A DNA stretch of 64,000 nt. It comes from CAWFXC01 sp963819735. GTDB lineage: Bacteria > Actinomycetota > Acidimicrobiia > IMCC26256 > DASPTH01. The position numbers and the translations under genes are program-made. The notes under the pieces were generated by a model. That model saw only the letters and a program-made list of their open reading frames with translations, did not search any database and was not told the origin of the DNA. Each line of letters opens with the position of its first letter. Position 1 is the first letter of the stretch. The DNA lies in contig CAWFXC010000001.1 of the NCBI GenBank assembly GCA_963819735.1, forward strand, positions 124,001 to 188,000. Direction: 5' to 3'. Positions 17,830-25,425 of the stretch are shown here, in pieces.

Positions 17830-18228
17830 TCAGGCCCGGTTCGATCGGGTGCGCCGGGCGAACCGCACCGCGGCACGCCACCCGAGCATGCAGGCGCCGG
17901 TGAAGACCAACGCGACGATGGCGAACGACAGCTTGAAGTCGCGGCCCTGCACCACGACGCGCAGCGCGATGCCGACGCCAACGGTCAGGAGCCACGCCGT
18001 CACCGCGCGCCGCCAGTCGAGGGGTGCCCGGGGGAGTCCGGTCGCCGCCCACCCGACCACCAGCCCGACCGCGAACGGCCAGAGCACCCGGAAGAACCCG
18101 GCGACGCCGGCGTCCTCGTGGTGGGTGCGGCGACCGATCGCGACGAATACCACCAGCACCGTGAGATCGGCCACCGCCGCCACCCACGGCCGGATACCGC
18201 GGTCTGTCGCAGGACTGGCGTCGGTCAC
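17830..18228 (-). CDS. DUF3054 family membrane protein
   Basis: A 132-residue protein with four hydrophobic segments (VADLTVLVVFVAIGRRTH, LWPFAVGLVVGWAATG, WLLTVGVGIALRVVVQG, FAIVALVFTGACMLGWRA). The FVAIGRRTHHE motif at the end of the first helix is typical of the DUF3054 family, common in Actinomycetota and of unknown function. GTG 18228 is the best start, preceded by GGCGGC. It is convergent with the haem membrane gene and divergent from cysQ. Confidence 0.8.
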   Translation of the reverse strand: MTDASPATDRGIRPWVAAVADLTVLVVFVAIGRRTHHEDAGVAGFFRVLWPFAVGLVVGWAATGLPRAPLDWRRAVTAWLLTVGVGIALRVVVQGRDFKLSFAIVALVFTGACMLGWRAAVRFARRTRSNRA

Positions 18229-18329
18229 GCCGCCATTGTCGTCCCCGGTTGCCCGCGTGCACCCATCGCGCGCAACCGGCACCCGCGTCGAGCGCGACCG
18301 CGCCGCCCGACCTACTAGCGTCCGCCCCC

Positions 18330-19082
18330 GTGACGGCACCCGCAAAGGATCATCGGCTCGCGGCCGGGATCGCCTCCGAGGCCGGCAAGCTGCTCGTCGG
18401 TCTGCGTGCCTCACTCCACGAAGCCGGCGCCGAATCCGCCGAGCTGCGCGCCGCCGGCGACCAGGCATCACACGAGTTCATCGTCGCCGCCCTCGCCTCG
18501 GCGCGGCCCGACGATGCGGTGTTGTCCGAGGAGGGCGCCGACGACGCAGCCCGATTGTCGGCACCGCGCGTCTGGATCGTCGACCCCCTCGACGGCACGC
18601 GCGAGTTCGGCGAGGTCGGGCGCACCGACTGGGCCGTCCACGTGGCGCTGGTGATCGGCGGGCAGGTGGAGGCGGCGGCGGTGGCGCTCCCCGCGCGTGA
18701 GCTCACGCTCACGGCCGAACCGCCGTCGGCGCTCCCCCCGGCGTACGCGGGGCCGCCCCGGGTCGTCGTGAGTCGCACCCGCCCCCCGGTGATCGCCGAG
18801 GAGTTGGCCCGCCGCCTCGACGGAGAACTGGTACCGCTCGGGTCGGCCGGCGCCAAGGCCATGGCCGTCGTGCTCGGCGACGCCGACGTCTACGCACATA
18901 GCGGCGGCCAGTACGAATGGGACTCCGCCGCGCCGGTGGGTGTGGCCGCCGCGGCCGGGCTGCACGTGTCGCGGCTCGACGGCTCACCGCTGCAGTACAA
19001 CCGCCCCGAGCCGTGGCTGCCCGACCTGTTGATCTGCCGGCCCGAACTGGTCGAGGCCGTGCTCGCCGTCACCCGCGCCTGA
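18330..19082 (+). CDS. cysQ: 3'(2'),5'-bisphosphate nucleotidase (inositol monophosphatase family)
   Basis: A 250-residue member of the inositol monophosphatase superfamily, best matching CysQ, which removes 3'-phosphate from PAP/PAPS and so controls the sulfate-activation pool. The metal-binding motif DPLDGTREFGE and the C-terminal motif EWDSAAPVGVA are intact; the REF version favours CysQ over inositol phosphatase. GTG 18330 is chosen because the open frame upstream has no family similarity. Its position next to a sulfite-exporter-type permease and other sulfur genes supports a sulfur role. Confidence 0.85.
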   Translation: MTAPAKDHRLAAGIASEAGKLLVGLRASLHEAGAESAELRAAGDQASHEFIVAALASARPDDAVLSEEGADDAARLSAPRVWIVDPLDGTREFGEVGRTDWAVHVALVIGGQVEAAAVALPARELTLTAEPPSALPPAYAGPPRVVVSRTRPPVIAEELARRLDGELVPLGSAGAKAMAVVLGDADVYAHSGGQYEWDSAAPVGVAAAAGLHVSRLDGSPLQYNRPEPWLPDLLICRPELVEAVLAVTRA

Positions 19083-19120
19083 GCGCGGCGGCTTCAGCGG
19101 AGCGATCTGCGCAAGACGCC

Positions 19121-19870
19121 TCAGCCGAACTGGCGCACGAGGAAGAACACGGCGAACAGCATCAGCACGATCCCAAATGTCGGTCGGGCGATGCGATCGG
19201 GGAGTTGCCGCCCGAATCGCGCGCCCAGCATCGACGCCGGTACGAGCCCGAGCGCGAACGCACCGGCGATCACCCAGTCGATGTCGCCGAGCAACCAGTG
19301 CGCGGCGATCGTCGGGATGGTCAGTGCCGCGGCCGCCACCAGCGAGGTGCCCGCCGCGCGCGCCGCGGTGAACCCGAGGACGACCACGAAGATCGGGACG
19401 AGCAGGAAGCCACCGCCGTTCGCGAGCAGGCCGGCGAGGAACCCGGCGCCGGCGACCAACGCGACGACGAGGGTGGTGTCGTCGCGACGGGTCGCGCACC
19501 GTTCGGCCGATCCCGTCCGGCTCGGCACGAACATGCGGACACCGACACCGAACAGGACGATGCCCGACAACACGAGCAGCCCGGTACCGCCCACGACGCG
19601 CGATGCGGCGGAGCCGATGACCACCGCGGGGACCCCGGCGAACACTGCGAGCTTGGCGGCCCGGCGGTCGAGCATGCCGGCGCGGAAGTACTCGCGTGCA
19701 CCCGCGACCGACGCCGGGAGCATCGCCGGTAACGGCGACGCCACCGCGATCGCCGGGGGGACACCGAGCAGCGCCAGCACCGGCGTCGCGAACGCCGAAC
19801 CTCCGGCACCGAACAGGCCGTACGCGATCCCCACCCCGATACCCGCTAGGACGAAGACCAGCCAACTCAT
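19121..19870 (-). CDS. Sulfite exporter TauE/SafE family permease
   Basis: A 249-residue membrane protein with about eight helices. The repeated family motif is visible as GIGVGIAYGLFGAGGSAFATPVL in the first half and GAGFLAGLLANGGGFLLVPIF in the second, the inverted-repeat layout of TauE/SafE carriers, which move sulfite, sulfoacetate or other organosulfur anions. It is divergent from a LysR gene, a typical regulator-target pair, with a palindrome in the 71-base gap. The transported anion is inferred from family and neighbours. Confidence 0.88.
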   Translation of the reverse strand: MSWLVFVLAGIGVGIAYGLFGAGGSAFATPVLALLGVPPAIAVASPLPAMLPASVAGAREYFRAGMLDRRAAKLAVFAGVPAVVIGSAASRVVGGTGLLVLSGIVLFGVGVRMFVPSRTGSAERCATRRDDTTLVVALVAGAGFLAGLLANGGGFLLVPIFVVVLGFTAARAAGTSLVAAAALTIPTIAAHWLLGDIDWVIAGAFALGLVPASMLGARFGRQLPDRIARPTFGIVLMLFAVFFLVRQFG

Positions 19871-19927
19871 GTCTCGATGGTGCGCCCCGATCGTTCACAG
19901 GTCCAAGACGTAGATCTTCTGGAGTCG

Positions 19928-19943
19928 ATAGGCTTTTGCCTAT
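19928..19943. promoter_or_regulatory. LysR-type palindrome overlapping the lysR start
   Basis: ATAGGC-TTTT-GCCTAT is a perfect 16-base inverted repeat in the divergent gap between the TauE/SafE permease and LysR genes; its last two bases are the first two of the LysR ATG. LysR proteins typically bind interrupted palindromes of this size and repress themselves, so this is a strong autoregulation candidate. Confidence 0.6.
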
Positions 19944-20823
19944 GGATCTCCGCCGGCTCCGCCTCTTCCTGGCCGTCGTCGACCACGGCGGGATGACCCG
20001 CGCCGCGGAGGCAGAGTTCGTGTCGCAACCGTCGGTTTCCCAGGCGATCCAGGAGCTCGAGCGCGAGCTGGGGGCCGCCCTCTTCGCCCGGGTCGGCCGC
20101 GGGGTGATCCTCACCCCGGCCGGCGAGGCGCTGGTCGGCCCGGCCCGCCAGACCCTGCGCGACGTGGAGACGGGTCGGGCCGCGGTGGCGGCGGTCGCCG
20201 GCCTCGCATCCGGACGGCTCGACGTCGGCGCGTTGCCCACTCTCGCGGTGGATCCCGTCGCGCCCCTCGTGGGCGCGTTCCGGATGGCGCACCCGGGGGT
20301 GCGGGTCGCGCTCGCCGACCCTGACGATGCCGACGCGCTCGCGGGGCTGGTCGCGAGCGGTGCGTGCGAGATCGGCCTCACCCTCGCCCCCGCGACTACG
20401 CCCGCGCTGCGCACCCGGACCCTCGGCACCCAGGACCTGCTGGCGGTCCTCCCGCCGGGGGTGCACACCACCGCGCTCCCGCTCCCGGTCGCCGAGTTGG
20501 CCCGCTTCCCGCTCGTCGCCGCGCCGCTCGGTACCGCGACGCGGGACCAGCTCGAAGAGGCGTTCGCCGCCGCCGGGGTGACGCCCGACATCGCGGTGGT
20601 GGCGTCGCAGCGCGAAGCGATCCTCCCCCTCGTGCTCGCCGGCGCGGGGGCGACGCTGTTCCCCCGGCCGCTGGCCGAGCAGGCGGCGCGGCTCGGGGCT
20701 TCGGTCACCCCGCTCCGGCCGCACTTGTCGCGGCCGGTCTACCTCCTGCACCGTGCCGGCCCGCTCTCCCCTGCCGCCGAGGCGTTCCTCGCCCTCGGGG
20801 CACCGGGCGAGCTCCCCGACTGA
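19942..20823 (+). CDS. LysR-family transcriptional regulator
   Basis: A 293-residue LysR regulator: winged helix-turn-helix in residues 1-60 (MDLRRLRLFLAVVDHGGMTRAAE, then QPSVSQAIQELERELG), followed by a periplasmic-binding-like effector domain. It is divergent from the TauE/SafE permease, its likely target, and its ATG sits inside a palindrome. The effector may be a sulfur compound by context; CysB/Cbl-like function cannot be confirmed. Confidence 0.92.
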   Translation: MDLRRLRLFLAVVDHGGMTRAAEAEFVSQPSVSQAIQELERELGAALFARVGRGVILTPAGEALVGPARQTLRDVETGRAAVAAVAGLASGRLDVGALPTLAVDPVAPLVGAFRMAHPGVRVALADPDDADALAGLVASGACEIGLTLAPATTPALRTRTLGTQDLLAVLPPGVHTTALPLPVAELARFPLVAAPLGTATRDQLEEAFAAAGVTPDIAVVASQREAILPLVLAGAGATLFPRPLAEQAARLGASVTPLRPHLSRPVYLLHRAGPLSPAAEAFLALGAPGELPD

Positions 20824-20902
20824 GGGCCTCGGCGCGCACGAGTCCCGCCCGCGATGGACAACGCCGTCGCTTTGTTAGCAATACCGATGCACAAGCGACC
20901 TT

Positions 20903-20944
20903 CCGGCTCGACAATTGGCCGGCTCGGGAATTGTCTCGAGCCGG
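20903..20944. terminator. Large hairpin between convergent genes
   Basis: CCGGCTCG-ACAATT on the left pairs with AATTGT-(CT)-CGAGCCGG on the right, giving a 14-pair stem with a two-base bulge and a 12-base loop, between the converging LysR and rhodanese genes. No U-run follows on either strand, so it may be a bidirectional factor-independent terminator of the actinobacterial type or just a transcript-end stabiliser. Confidence 0.6.
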
Positions 20945-20963
20945 AGCCGGCTCTCGGACGGGT

Positions 20964-21350
20964 TTACTCGGCCGCCTGCACCGGGAGCCCGGCCGCGCGC
21001 CAGGCCTGGAAGCCGCCGATGAGATCGGTGGCGTGGCGAAGCCCGAGATCCTGCAGGCTCGCGGCGGCGAGGCTCGACGAGTAGCCCTCCGAGCACACGA
21101 CGATCACGTGCACGTCGTGCCCGACGGCTTCGTCGATGCGGGCGTCACTCGCGGGATCGAGCCGCCACTCGAGCACGTTGCGCTCGATCAACTTCGCCCC
21201 GGGGATCTCGCCTTCGACGCGTCGCTGCTGCAGTGGACGCGTGTCGACGAGAAGTGCGCCGCGTTCGACGGCCGCCGCGGCCTCCGCGGGGGTGACCCGA
21301 TGCAGGCGGGCCCGCGCCGCCTCGAGCAGCTCGTCGACCGACGCGGTCAA
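20964..21350 (-). CDS. Rhodanese-like sulfurtransferase
   Basis: A 128-residue single-domain rhodanese. LLVDTRPLQQRRVEGEIPGA is the N-terminal signature and the active-site loop begins at Cys86 (CSEGYSSS), where a persulfide would form; the loop length fits sulfur rather than phosphate substrates. The TTG start is set by a TTGA four-base overlap with the cysteine dioxygenase gene, so the pair is translationally coupled. It probably handles sulfane sulfur produced from cysteine turnover. Confidence 0.9.
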   Translation of the reverse strand: MTASVDELLEAARARLHRVTPAEAAAAVERGALLVDTRPLQQRRVEGEIPGAKLIERNVLEWRLDPASDARIDEAVGHDVHVIVVCSEGYSSSLAAASLQDLGLRHATDLIGGFQAWRAAGLPVQAAE

Positions 21351-21904
21351 CGGATCTCGCCGCGTCCCGTGCGCGTTCCGAGCGCGGGCTCGGTGTGCGA
21401 ACGCGTCAGCGCGGTGGCGTCGTCGCGCTCGTAGAAGTCCATGGTCACGAGCGGCGGAGAGTACACGTGGAGGCTCGTCGCCACCTGTGCGGTCGAGTTC
21501 ACGACGCGGTGCACGTGGTTCGGGCCGAACGCGCGCGCGGTACCTTCGGTGAGCAGTTGTTCGTGCAACACGCCGAGCCCGTCGCGCCGGCCGGACGTCT
21601 CGTACAGCTCGCCCTCGACGACGTACAGGGCCCCCGAGGAGCCACCGTGGTCGTGGAGGTCGACACCCTGGTGGGCGTCCCACCCGATCAGCCACGTGTC
21701 GAAGTCTTCGTGGGCGGCGAGGCGCAGGAACCAACGCTCGCGCGGATCGTGCTGCGCCAACGCGCGCCAGGTGTCGGCCTCGCGCGCGAGGTCGCGCACC
21801 GCGCCGAGCAGCGCGGCGGGGGCGAGCGGCCGGCCCGCGGATCGCGCATCGTCGGGGGCGGACACCGGTTGGTCGTGATCTTCGATCACCGACACGGACG
21901 ACAT
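21347..21904 (-). CDS. Cysteine dioxygenase family protein (cupin)
   Basis: A 185-residue cupin of the cysteine dioxygenase type, which adds O2 to cysteine to give cysteine sulfinate. The iron-binding His pair in DLHDHGGSSGALYVVEGEL and the third His in NHVHRVVN are present. GAGGAGCTCC gives a good ribosome site before the ATG. A 36-residue cysteine-containing leader peptide lies about 100 bases upstream on the same strand, an arrangement seen in actinobacterial sulfur operons. Cysteine as substrate is inferred from family and context. Confidence 0.87.
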   Translation of the reverse strand: MSSVSVIEDHDQPVSAPDDARSAGRPLAPAALLGAVRDLAREADTWRALAQHDPRERWFLRLAAHEDFDTWLIGWDAHQGVDLHDHGGSSGALYVVEGELYETSGRRDGLGVLHEQLLTEGTARAFGPNHVHRVVNSTAQVATSLHVYSPPLVTMDFYERDDATALTRSHTEPALGTRTGRGEIR

Positions 21905-22005
21905 GATTCGGAGCTCCTCGGGGCGGACGCGCGAATGGTCACAGACCCTTCACGCGGAGGGATACGAACGGGAGACCGCCGCGGCACACTGGGCCCGGGC
22001 TTCGT

Positions 22006-22116
22006 TCAGTCGGGCCGACAGGCCTCGTCGGACATGCACATGCGGTCGAGGTGGCACCGGTCGAGCGCAACCTCGTTGCGGCGGGTGCGCTTCCGGCGTA
22101 TGGCACTCGGGTGCAT
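22006..22116 (-). CDS. Putative cysteine-containing leader peptide (36 aa)
   Basis: A short ORF upstream of the cysteine dioxygenase-rhodanese operon. It starts with ATG, has a basic first half (RRKRTRR) and ends in a segment with three cysteines within 15 residues (RCHLDRMCMSDEAC). Actinobacterial sulfur operons often carry such 'putative leader peptides', and in mycobacteria cysteine-rich upstream ORFs sense cysteine by attenuation. There is no run of adjacent Cys codons here, so the link is by position and composition only. Confidence 0.5.
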   Translation of the reverse strand: MHPSAIRRKRTRRNEVALDRCHLDRMCMSDEACRPD

Positions 22117-22137
22117 GGGCGGACCGTACCACAAAAG

Positions 22138-22154
22138 CTGACCAAACGGGTCAG
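22138..22154. promoter_or_regulatory. Inverted repeat in divergent promoter
   Basis: CTGACC-AAACG-GGTCAG, two perfect 6-base arms with a 5-base spacer, lies 22 bases upstream of the leader-peptide start and at the edge of the A/T-rich promoter area. It could be an operator for the cysteine dioxygenase operon, the importer operon or both. No regulator can be assigned. Confidence 0.4.
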
Positions 22155-22217
22155 ATTTCGAAAGTTATTCTGCAGTAAGGCAACTGGATTCATCAACATA
22201 GCGTGGAAGGAGGCGCC

Positions 22218-22430
22218 GTGTCACTCCCCAACTTCTTCGTGATCGGCGCACCCAAGGCTGACACACTGCACGGCGCGTTGTCGCGCCCCCAACTCTTCCC
22301 GGCGGGGCGGTGGCGAACAACGCTTCGTACTCGTCGCGCCGCCGAGGAAGCACTTCGGCTGCTTGACCGGTGAAGTCCACTTTCGCCGAAATCCTCATGG
22401 TCGTACGCGCTCGTTCCTTTCCCCGGAACG
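22218..22430 (+). pseudogene. Sulfotransferase N-terminal remnant
   Basis: GGAAGGAGGCGCC is an excellent ribosome site for GTG 22218, and the translation VSLPNFFVIGAPKADTLHGA matches the start of PAPS-dependent sulfotransferases (usually PNFFVIGAPKAGTTSLH), but the P-loop is damaged and the frame stops at 22373 after 51 codons. Another frame further on reads PRKHFGCLTGEVHFRRNP, resembling the KEP-FF region of the same family. The rest of a ~280-residue enzyme is absent, so this is a deletion remnant, not only a frameshift. It sits fittingly among sulfur genes. Confidence 0.5.
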
Positions 22431-22517
22431 GTCTCCGGCCCGACTTGACCCTGCGACGGCAAAAGTCTAGCTTCTTCATCAGATTACTGCACAAGCCTCC
22501 GGGAGGACCCCGTCTCC

Positions 22518-23582
22518 ATGCGTCAGTTCCGTACGTCCACCAAACTCTTCGCCGTCGCGATCGCGGCGACGGTTGCCGCGGTGCTCGCCGCCGGCACCCC
22601 GGCGATGGCGGCCAAGGCCGCGAAGAAGAGCGACCCCGTCACCCTGCGGCTCGGCTACTTCCCGAACGTCACCCACGCGCCCGCGCTGGTGGGCGTGGAG
22701 AGCGGCATCTTCGCCAAGAAGCTCGGCTCCAACGTCGACCTCCAGCTCAAGACGTTCAACAGCGGCACCGACGAGCTCACCGCCATCCAGGCCGGCGCCC
22801 TCGACGCCGCCTACATCGGCCCCAACCCCACCATCACCGCATGGACGCAGCTCGACAAGGGCGTGCACGTCGTCTCCGGCGCGGCGTCCGGCGGCGCCTA
22901 CTTCGTCGTGAACAAGTCGATCAACAGTGCGGCCGACCTCAAGGGCAAGACCCTCGCCTCGCCGCAGCTCGGCAACACCCAGGACGTCGCCCTCCGCAAC
23001 TGGCTGAAGTCGAAGGGCCTGGCCACCGACACGAGCGGTGGCGGCGACGTGAAGATCATCCCGCAGGACAACGCCACGTCGCTCACCGCGTTCGAGCAGG
23101 GCAAGATCCAGGGCGCCTGGGTGCCGGAGCCGTGGGCAACCCGCCTCGTCAACGAGGGCGGTGGCAAGATCCTCGTCGACGAGGCCACACTGTGGCCCGG
23201 TGGCAAGTACGTCACCACCCAGCTGATCGTCACCGACGACTTCCTCAAGGCTCACCCGAGCACCGTCCAGGCGCTGGTCAACGGCCAAGTGGCGGCGAAC
23301 GACTACATCAAGACCAACACTGCGGCGGCCGAGCAGGACGTCTCGAACGGCATCAAGCAGATCACCGGCAAGGCGATCGATGGCAACCTGGTGATCGCGT
23401 CGTTCGCGAACATCGACTTCACCAACGACCCCATCGCGTCTTCGCTGATCAAGGACAACACCACCCAGAAGCAGTTCGGCTTCCCCGCCGCCACCAGCTT
23501 CAAGGGTCTGTACAACCTGACGTTCCTCAACAAGGCACTCGAGGCCGCCAAGGAGCCCACGGTGAAGGCACCCAAGCTGTGA
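22518..23582 (+). CDS. ABC transporter substrate-binding protein, sulfonate type
   Basis: A 354-residue exported binding protein of the SsuA/TauA family. A Sec signal peptide (residues 1-32, ending AGTPAMAA) precedes LRLGYFPNVTHAPALVGVES, the typical opening of aliphatic-sulfonate binders, and TFNSGTDELTAIQAGALDAAYIG. No lipobox cysteine is visible, which is unusual for a Gram-positive binding protein; it may be held by the permease or released. GGGAGGACC precedes the ATG. GTGA overlap joins it to the ATPase gene. Sulfonate or taurine import is inferred from family and neighbours; nitrate or thiamine precursors are alternatives. Confidence 0.9.
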   Translation: MRQFRTSTKLFAVAIAATVAAVLAAGTPAMAAKAAKKSDPVTLRLGYFPNVTHAPALVGVESGIFAKKLGSNVDLQLKTFNSGTDELTAIQAGALDAAYIGPNPTITAWTQLDKGVHVVSGAASGGAYFVVNKSINSAADLKGKTLASPQLGNTQDVALRNWLKSKGLATDTSGGGDVKIIPQDNATSLTAFEQGKIQGAWVPEPWATRLVNEGGGKILVDEATLWPGGKYVTTQLIVTDDFLKAHPSTVQALVNGQVAANDYIKTNTAAAEQDVSNGIKQITGKAIDGNLVIASFANIDFTNDPIASSLIKDNTTQKQFGFPAATSFKGLYNLTFLNKALEAAKEPTVKAPKL

Positions 23583-24397
23583 CCGCACAGGTCCCCGACG
23601 CAAAAACCCTCGAGGCAACCTCGGCCGCAGACGCGGTCGAGGTTGCGTCGCGCTACGCGGTCGTCGTCGACCACGTCTCCAAGGTGTACGGCACCGAGGG
23701 AAACTCGACGCACGCGCTCGACCGTGTCTCGCTCGACGTCGAGCGGGGTGAGTTCGTCTGTCTCCTCGGCGCGTCGGGCTGCGGCAAGAGCACGCTGCTC
23801 AACATCATCGCCGGGCTCGATCGGCCGAGCACCGGCACGGTCGAGACGATCGGCGGCGCCCGCACCACGCTGATGTTCCAGGAGTCGGCACTGTTCCCGT
23901 GGCTCACCGCGCGCGGCAACGTCGAGCTCCCGCTGAAGATCCGCAAACTCCCGCGCGGCGAGCGCCGGGCGAAGGCCGACAAGCTGCTCGACCTCGTGAA
24001 CCTCGGCAGCTTCGCGTCGAAGCTGCCCCACGAGCTGTCCGGCGGCATGCGGCAGCGGGTCGCCCTGGCGCGGTCGCTGGCCCAGGAGGCCGACGTCCTC
24101 CTCATGGACGAGCCGTTCGGCGCCCTCGACGCGATGACCCGCGACGTGCTCCACGACGAGCTCGAGCGGCTCTGGCGCGAGACCGGGCTCACGGTGGTGT
24201 TCGTCACCCACAACGTCCGCGAGGCCGTGCGCCTCGGTGACCGGGTGATCCTGCTGTCGAGCCGTCCCGGCCGCGTCGTCGAGGAGTACCCGATCGACAT
24301 CGAACGCCCGCGCCGCCTCGACTCGTTCGACGTCGCCGACCTCGCGGTCACCATCACCGACCGTCTGAAGGAAGAGGTCCGTCGCCATGGCCGTTGA
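23579..24397 (+). CDS. ABC transporter ATPase, SsuB/TauB type
   Basis: A 272-residue ABC ATPase energising the importer. Walker A is GASGCGKST, the Q-loop lies in LMFQESALFPWLT, the signature is LSGGMRQR, Walker B is VLLMDEP and the switch His is in VTHNVREA. The GTG start overlaps the binding-protein stop by GTGA, and its end overlaps the permease start by 11 bases, so the three genes are one operon. The first ~25 residues are a variable extension before YAVVVDHVSKVYG. Confidence 0.93.
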   Translation: MTAQVPDAKTLEATSAADAVEVASRYAVVVDHVSKVYGTEGNSTHALDRVSLDVERGEFVCLLGASGCGKSTLLNIIAGLDRPSTGTVETIGGARTTLMFQESALFPWLTARGNVELPLKIRKLPRGERRAKADKLLDLVNLGSFASKLPHELSGGMRQRVALARSLAQEADVLLMDEPFGALDAMTRDVLHDELERLWRETGLTVVFVTHNVREAVRLGDRVILLSSRPGRVVEEYPIDIERPRRLDSFDVADLAVTITDRLKEEVRRHGR

Positions 24398-25254
24398 CGA
24401 ACGCGAGCTCGCCGAGCTGGCGTCGGGCCTCGACGCCCTCGACGTCCCCGTCGCACCCCGGGTCTCACGCGTCCGGAAGCTCTGGCGCGCCACGTGGCCC
24501 AAGCTCCTCGCGGTCGGCATCGTGTGGGCGGTCTGGCAGTTCCTGTACTGGGTCGAGTGGAAGCCCCACTACGCGTTCCCCTCTCCGGAACAGGCCGTCA
24601 CGTCGATCTTCGACAACTGGGACGTCATCTCCACCGCCATCCGCAACACGCTGTCGCGGGCGGTCTACGGCTACGCACTCGCGCTGATCATCGGCACCAC
24701 GATCGGCGCGCTCGTCGCCCGCATCGCAGTGCTCCGCGCCGCGATCGGTTCCATGATCACGGGCCTGCAGACGATGCCGTCGGTCGCCTGGTTCCCCGCG
24801 GCCATCCTGGCCTTCGGGTTGAACGACGAGCGCGATCATCTTCGTGGTCGTGATGGGCGCGGCGCCGTCGATCGCGAACGGTCTGATCAACGGCATCGAC
24901 AACATCTCCCCGGTGCTGCTGCGCGCGGGCCGCGTCCTCGGCGCCAAGCGGTTGGTGGCGTTCCGACACGTCATCCTCCCCGCGGCGATGCCCTCGTTCA
25001 TCGGCGGGCTCAAGCAGGGGTGGGCGTTCGCGTGGCGCAGCCTCCTCGCCGGCGAGCTCATCGTGCTGATCCCGGGCAAGTTCTCCCTGGGGCAGCAACT
25101 CGACGTGCAGCGGCAGTTCGCCGATGCCGCCGGGCTCTACGGCATGATGATCGTGATCTTCGTGATCGGTGTGCTCGTCGACACGTTCGTGTTCGGTTAC
25201 GCGGAGCGCAAGATCCGCCGCCGGTACGGCCTCATCGACGCCGCGACCACCTAG
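24387..25254 (+). CDS. ABC transporter permease, SsuC/TauC type, frameshifted
   Basis: About 288 residues of a BPD-type inner-membrane permease with roughly six helices. The first frame runs from ATG through TMPSVAWFPAAILAFGLND; one extra base near 24828 breaks it, and the second frame resumes AIIFVVVMGAAPSIANG and carries the EAA loop (RAGRVLGAKRLVAFRHVILP) to the stop. If the extra base is real the importer is inactive. A sequencing error is more likely given similar breaks elsewhere. Confidence 0.85.
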
Positions 25255-25425
25255 CCCGACCATCACCGAGCGCGACGTTCGCGGGCCGGCTCCGCTTCGG
25301 CTGCTGATCCCGAACGGTTGACGCGAGAGCGACCGTCGTAGGCTCGCACCATCGCCAACACCACCGCTGTCGTCCGGGCGCTACCGACCGAACCCGGTGT
25401 CGAACCGCACCCTGGTCGCGCCAGG

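Larger units (their letters stand above)
21905..22517. other. Divergent intergenic interval with leader peptide and gene remnant
   Basis: These 613 bases separate the cysteine dioxygenase operon from the ABC importer operon. They hold a short leader ORF on the minus strand, an inverted repeat, an A/T-rich stretch around 22130-22200 that is the likely bidirectional promoter, a sulfotransferase-like remnant on the plus strand, and a second A/T-rich stretch (22460-22500) followed by GGGAGGACC, the ribosome site of the importer gene. No other gene was seen. Confidence 0.6.

Noticed and set aside
18249..18329. Upstream extension of cysQ
   Set aside because: The 27 extra residues are Pro/Ala-rich and unlike family N-termini; GTG 18330 fits better.
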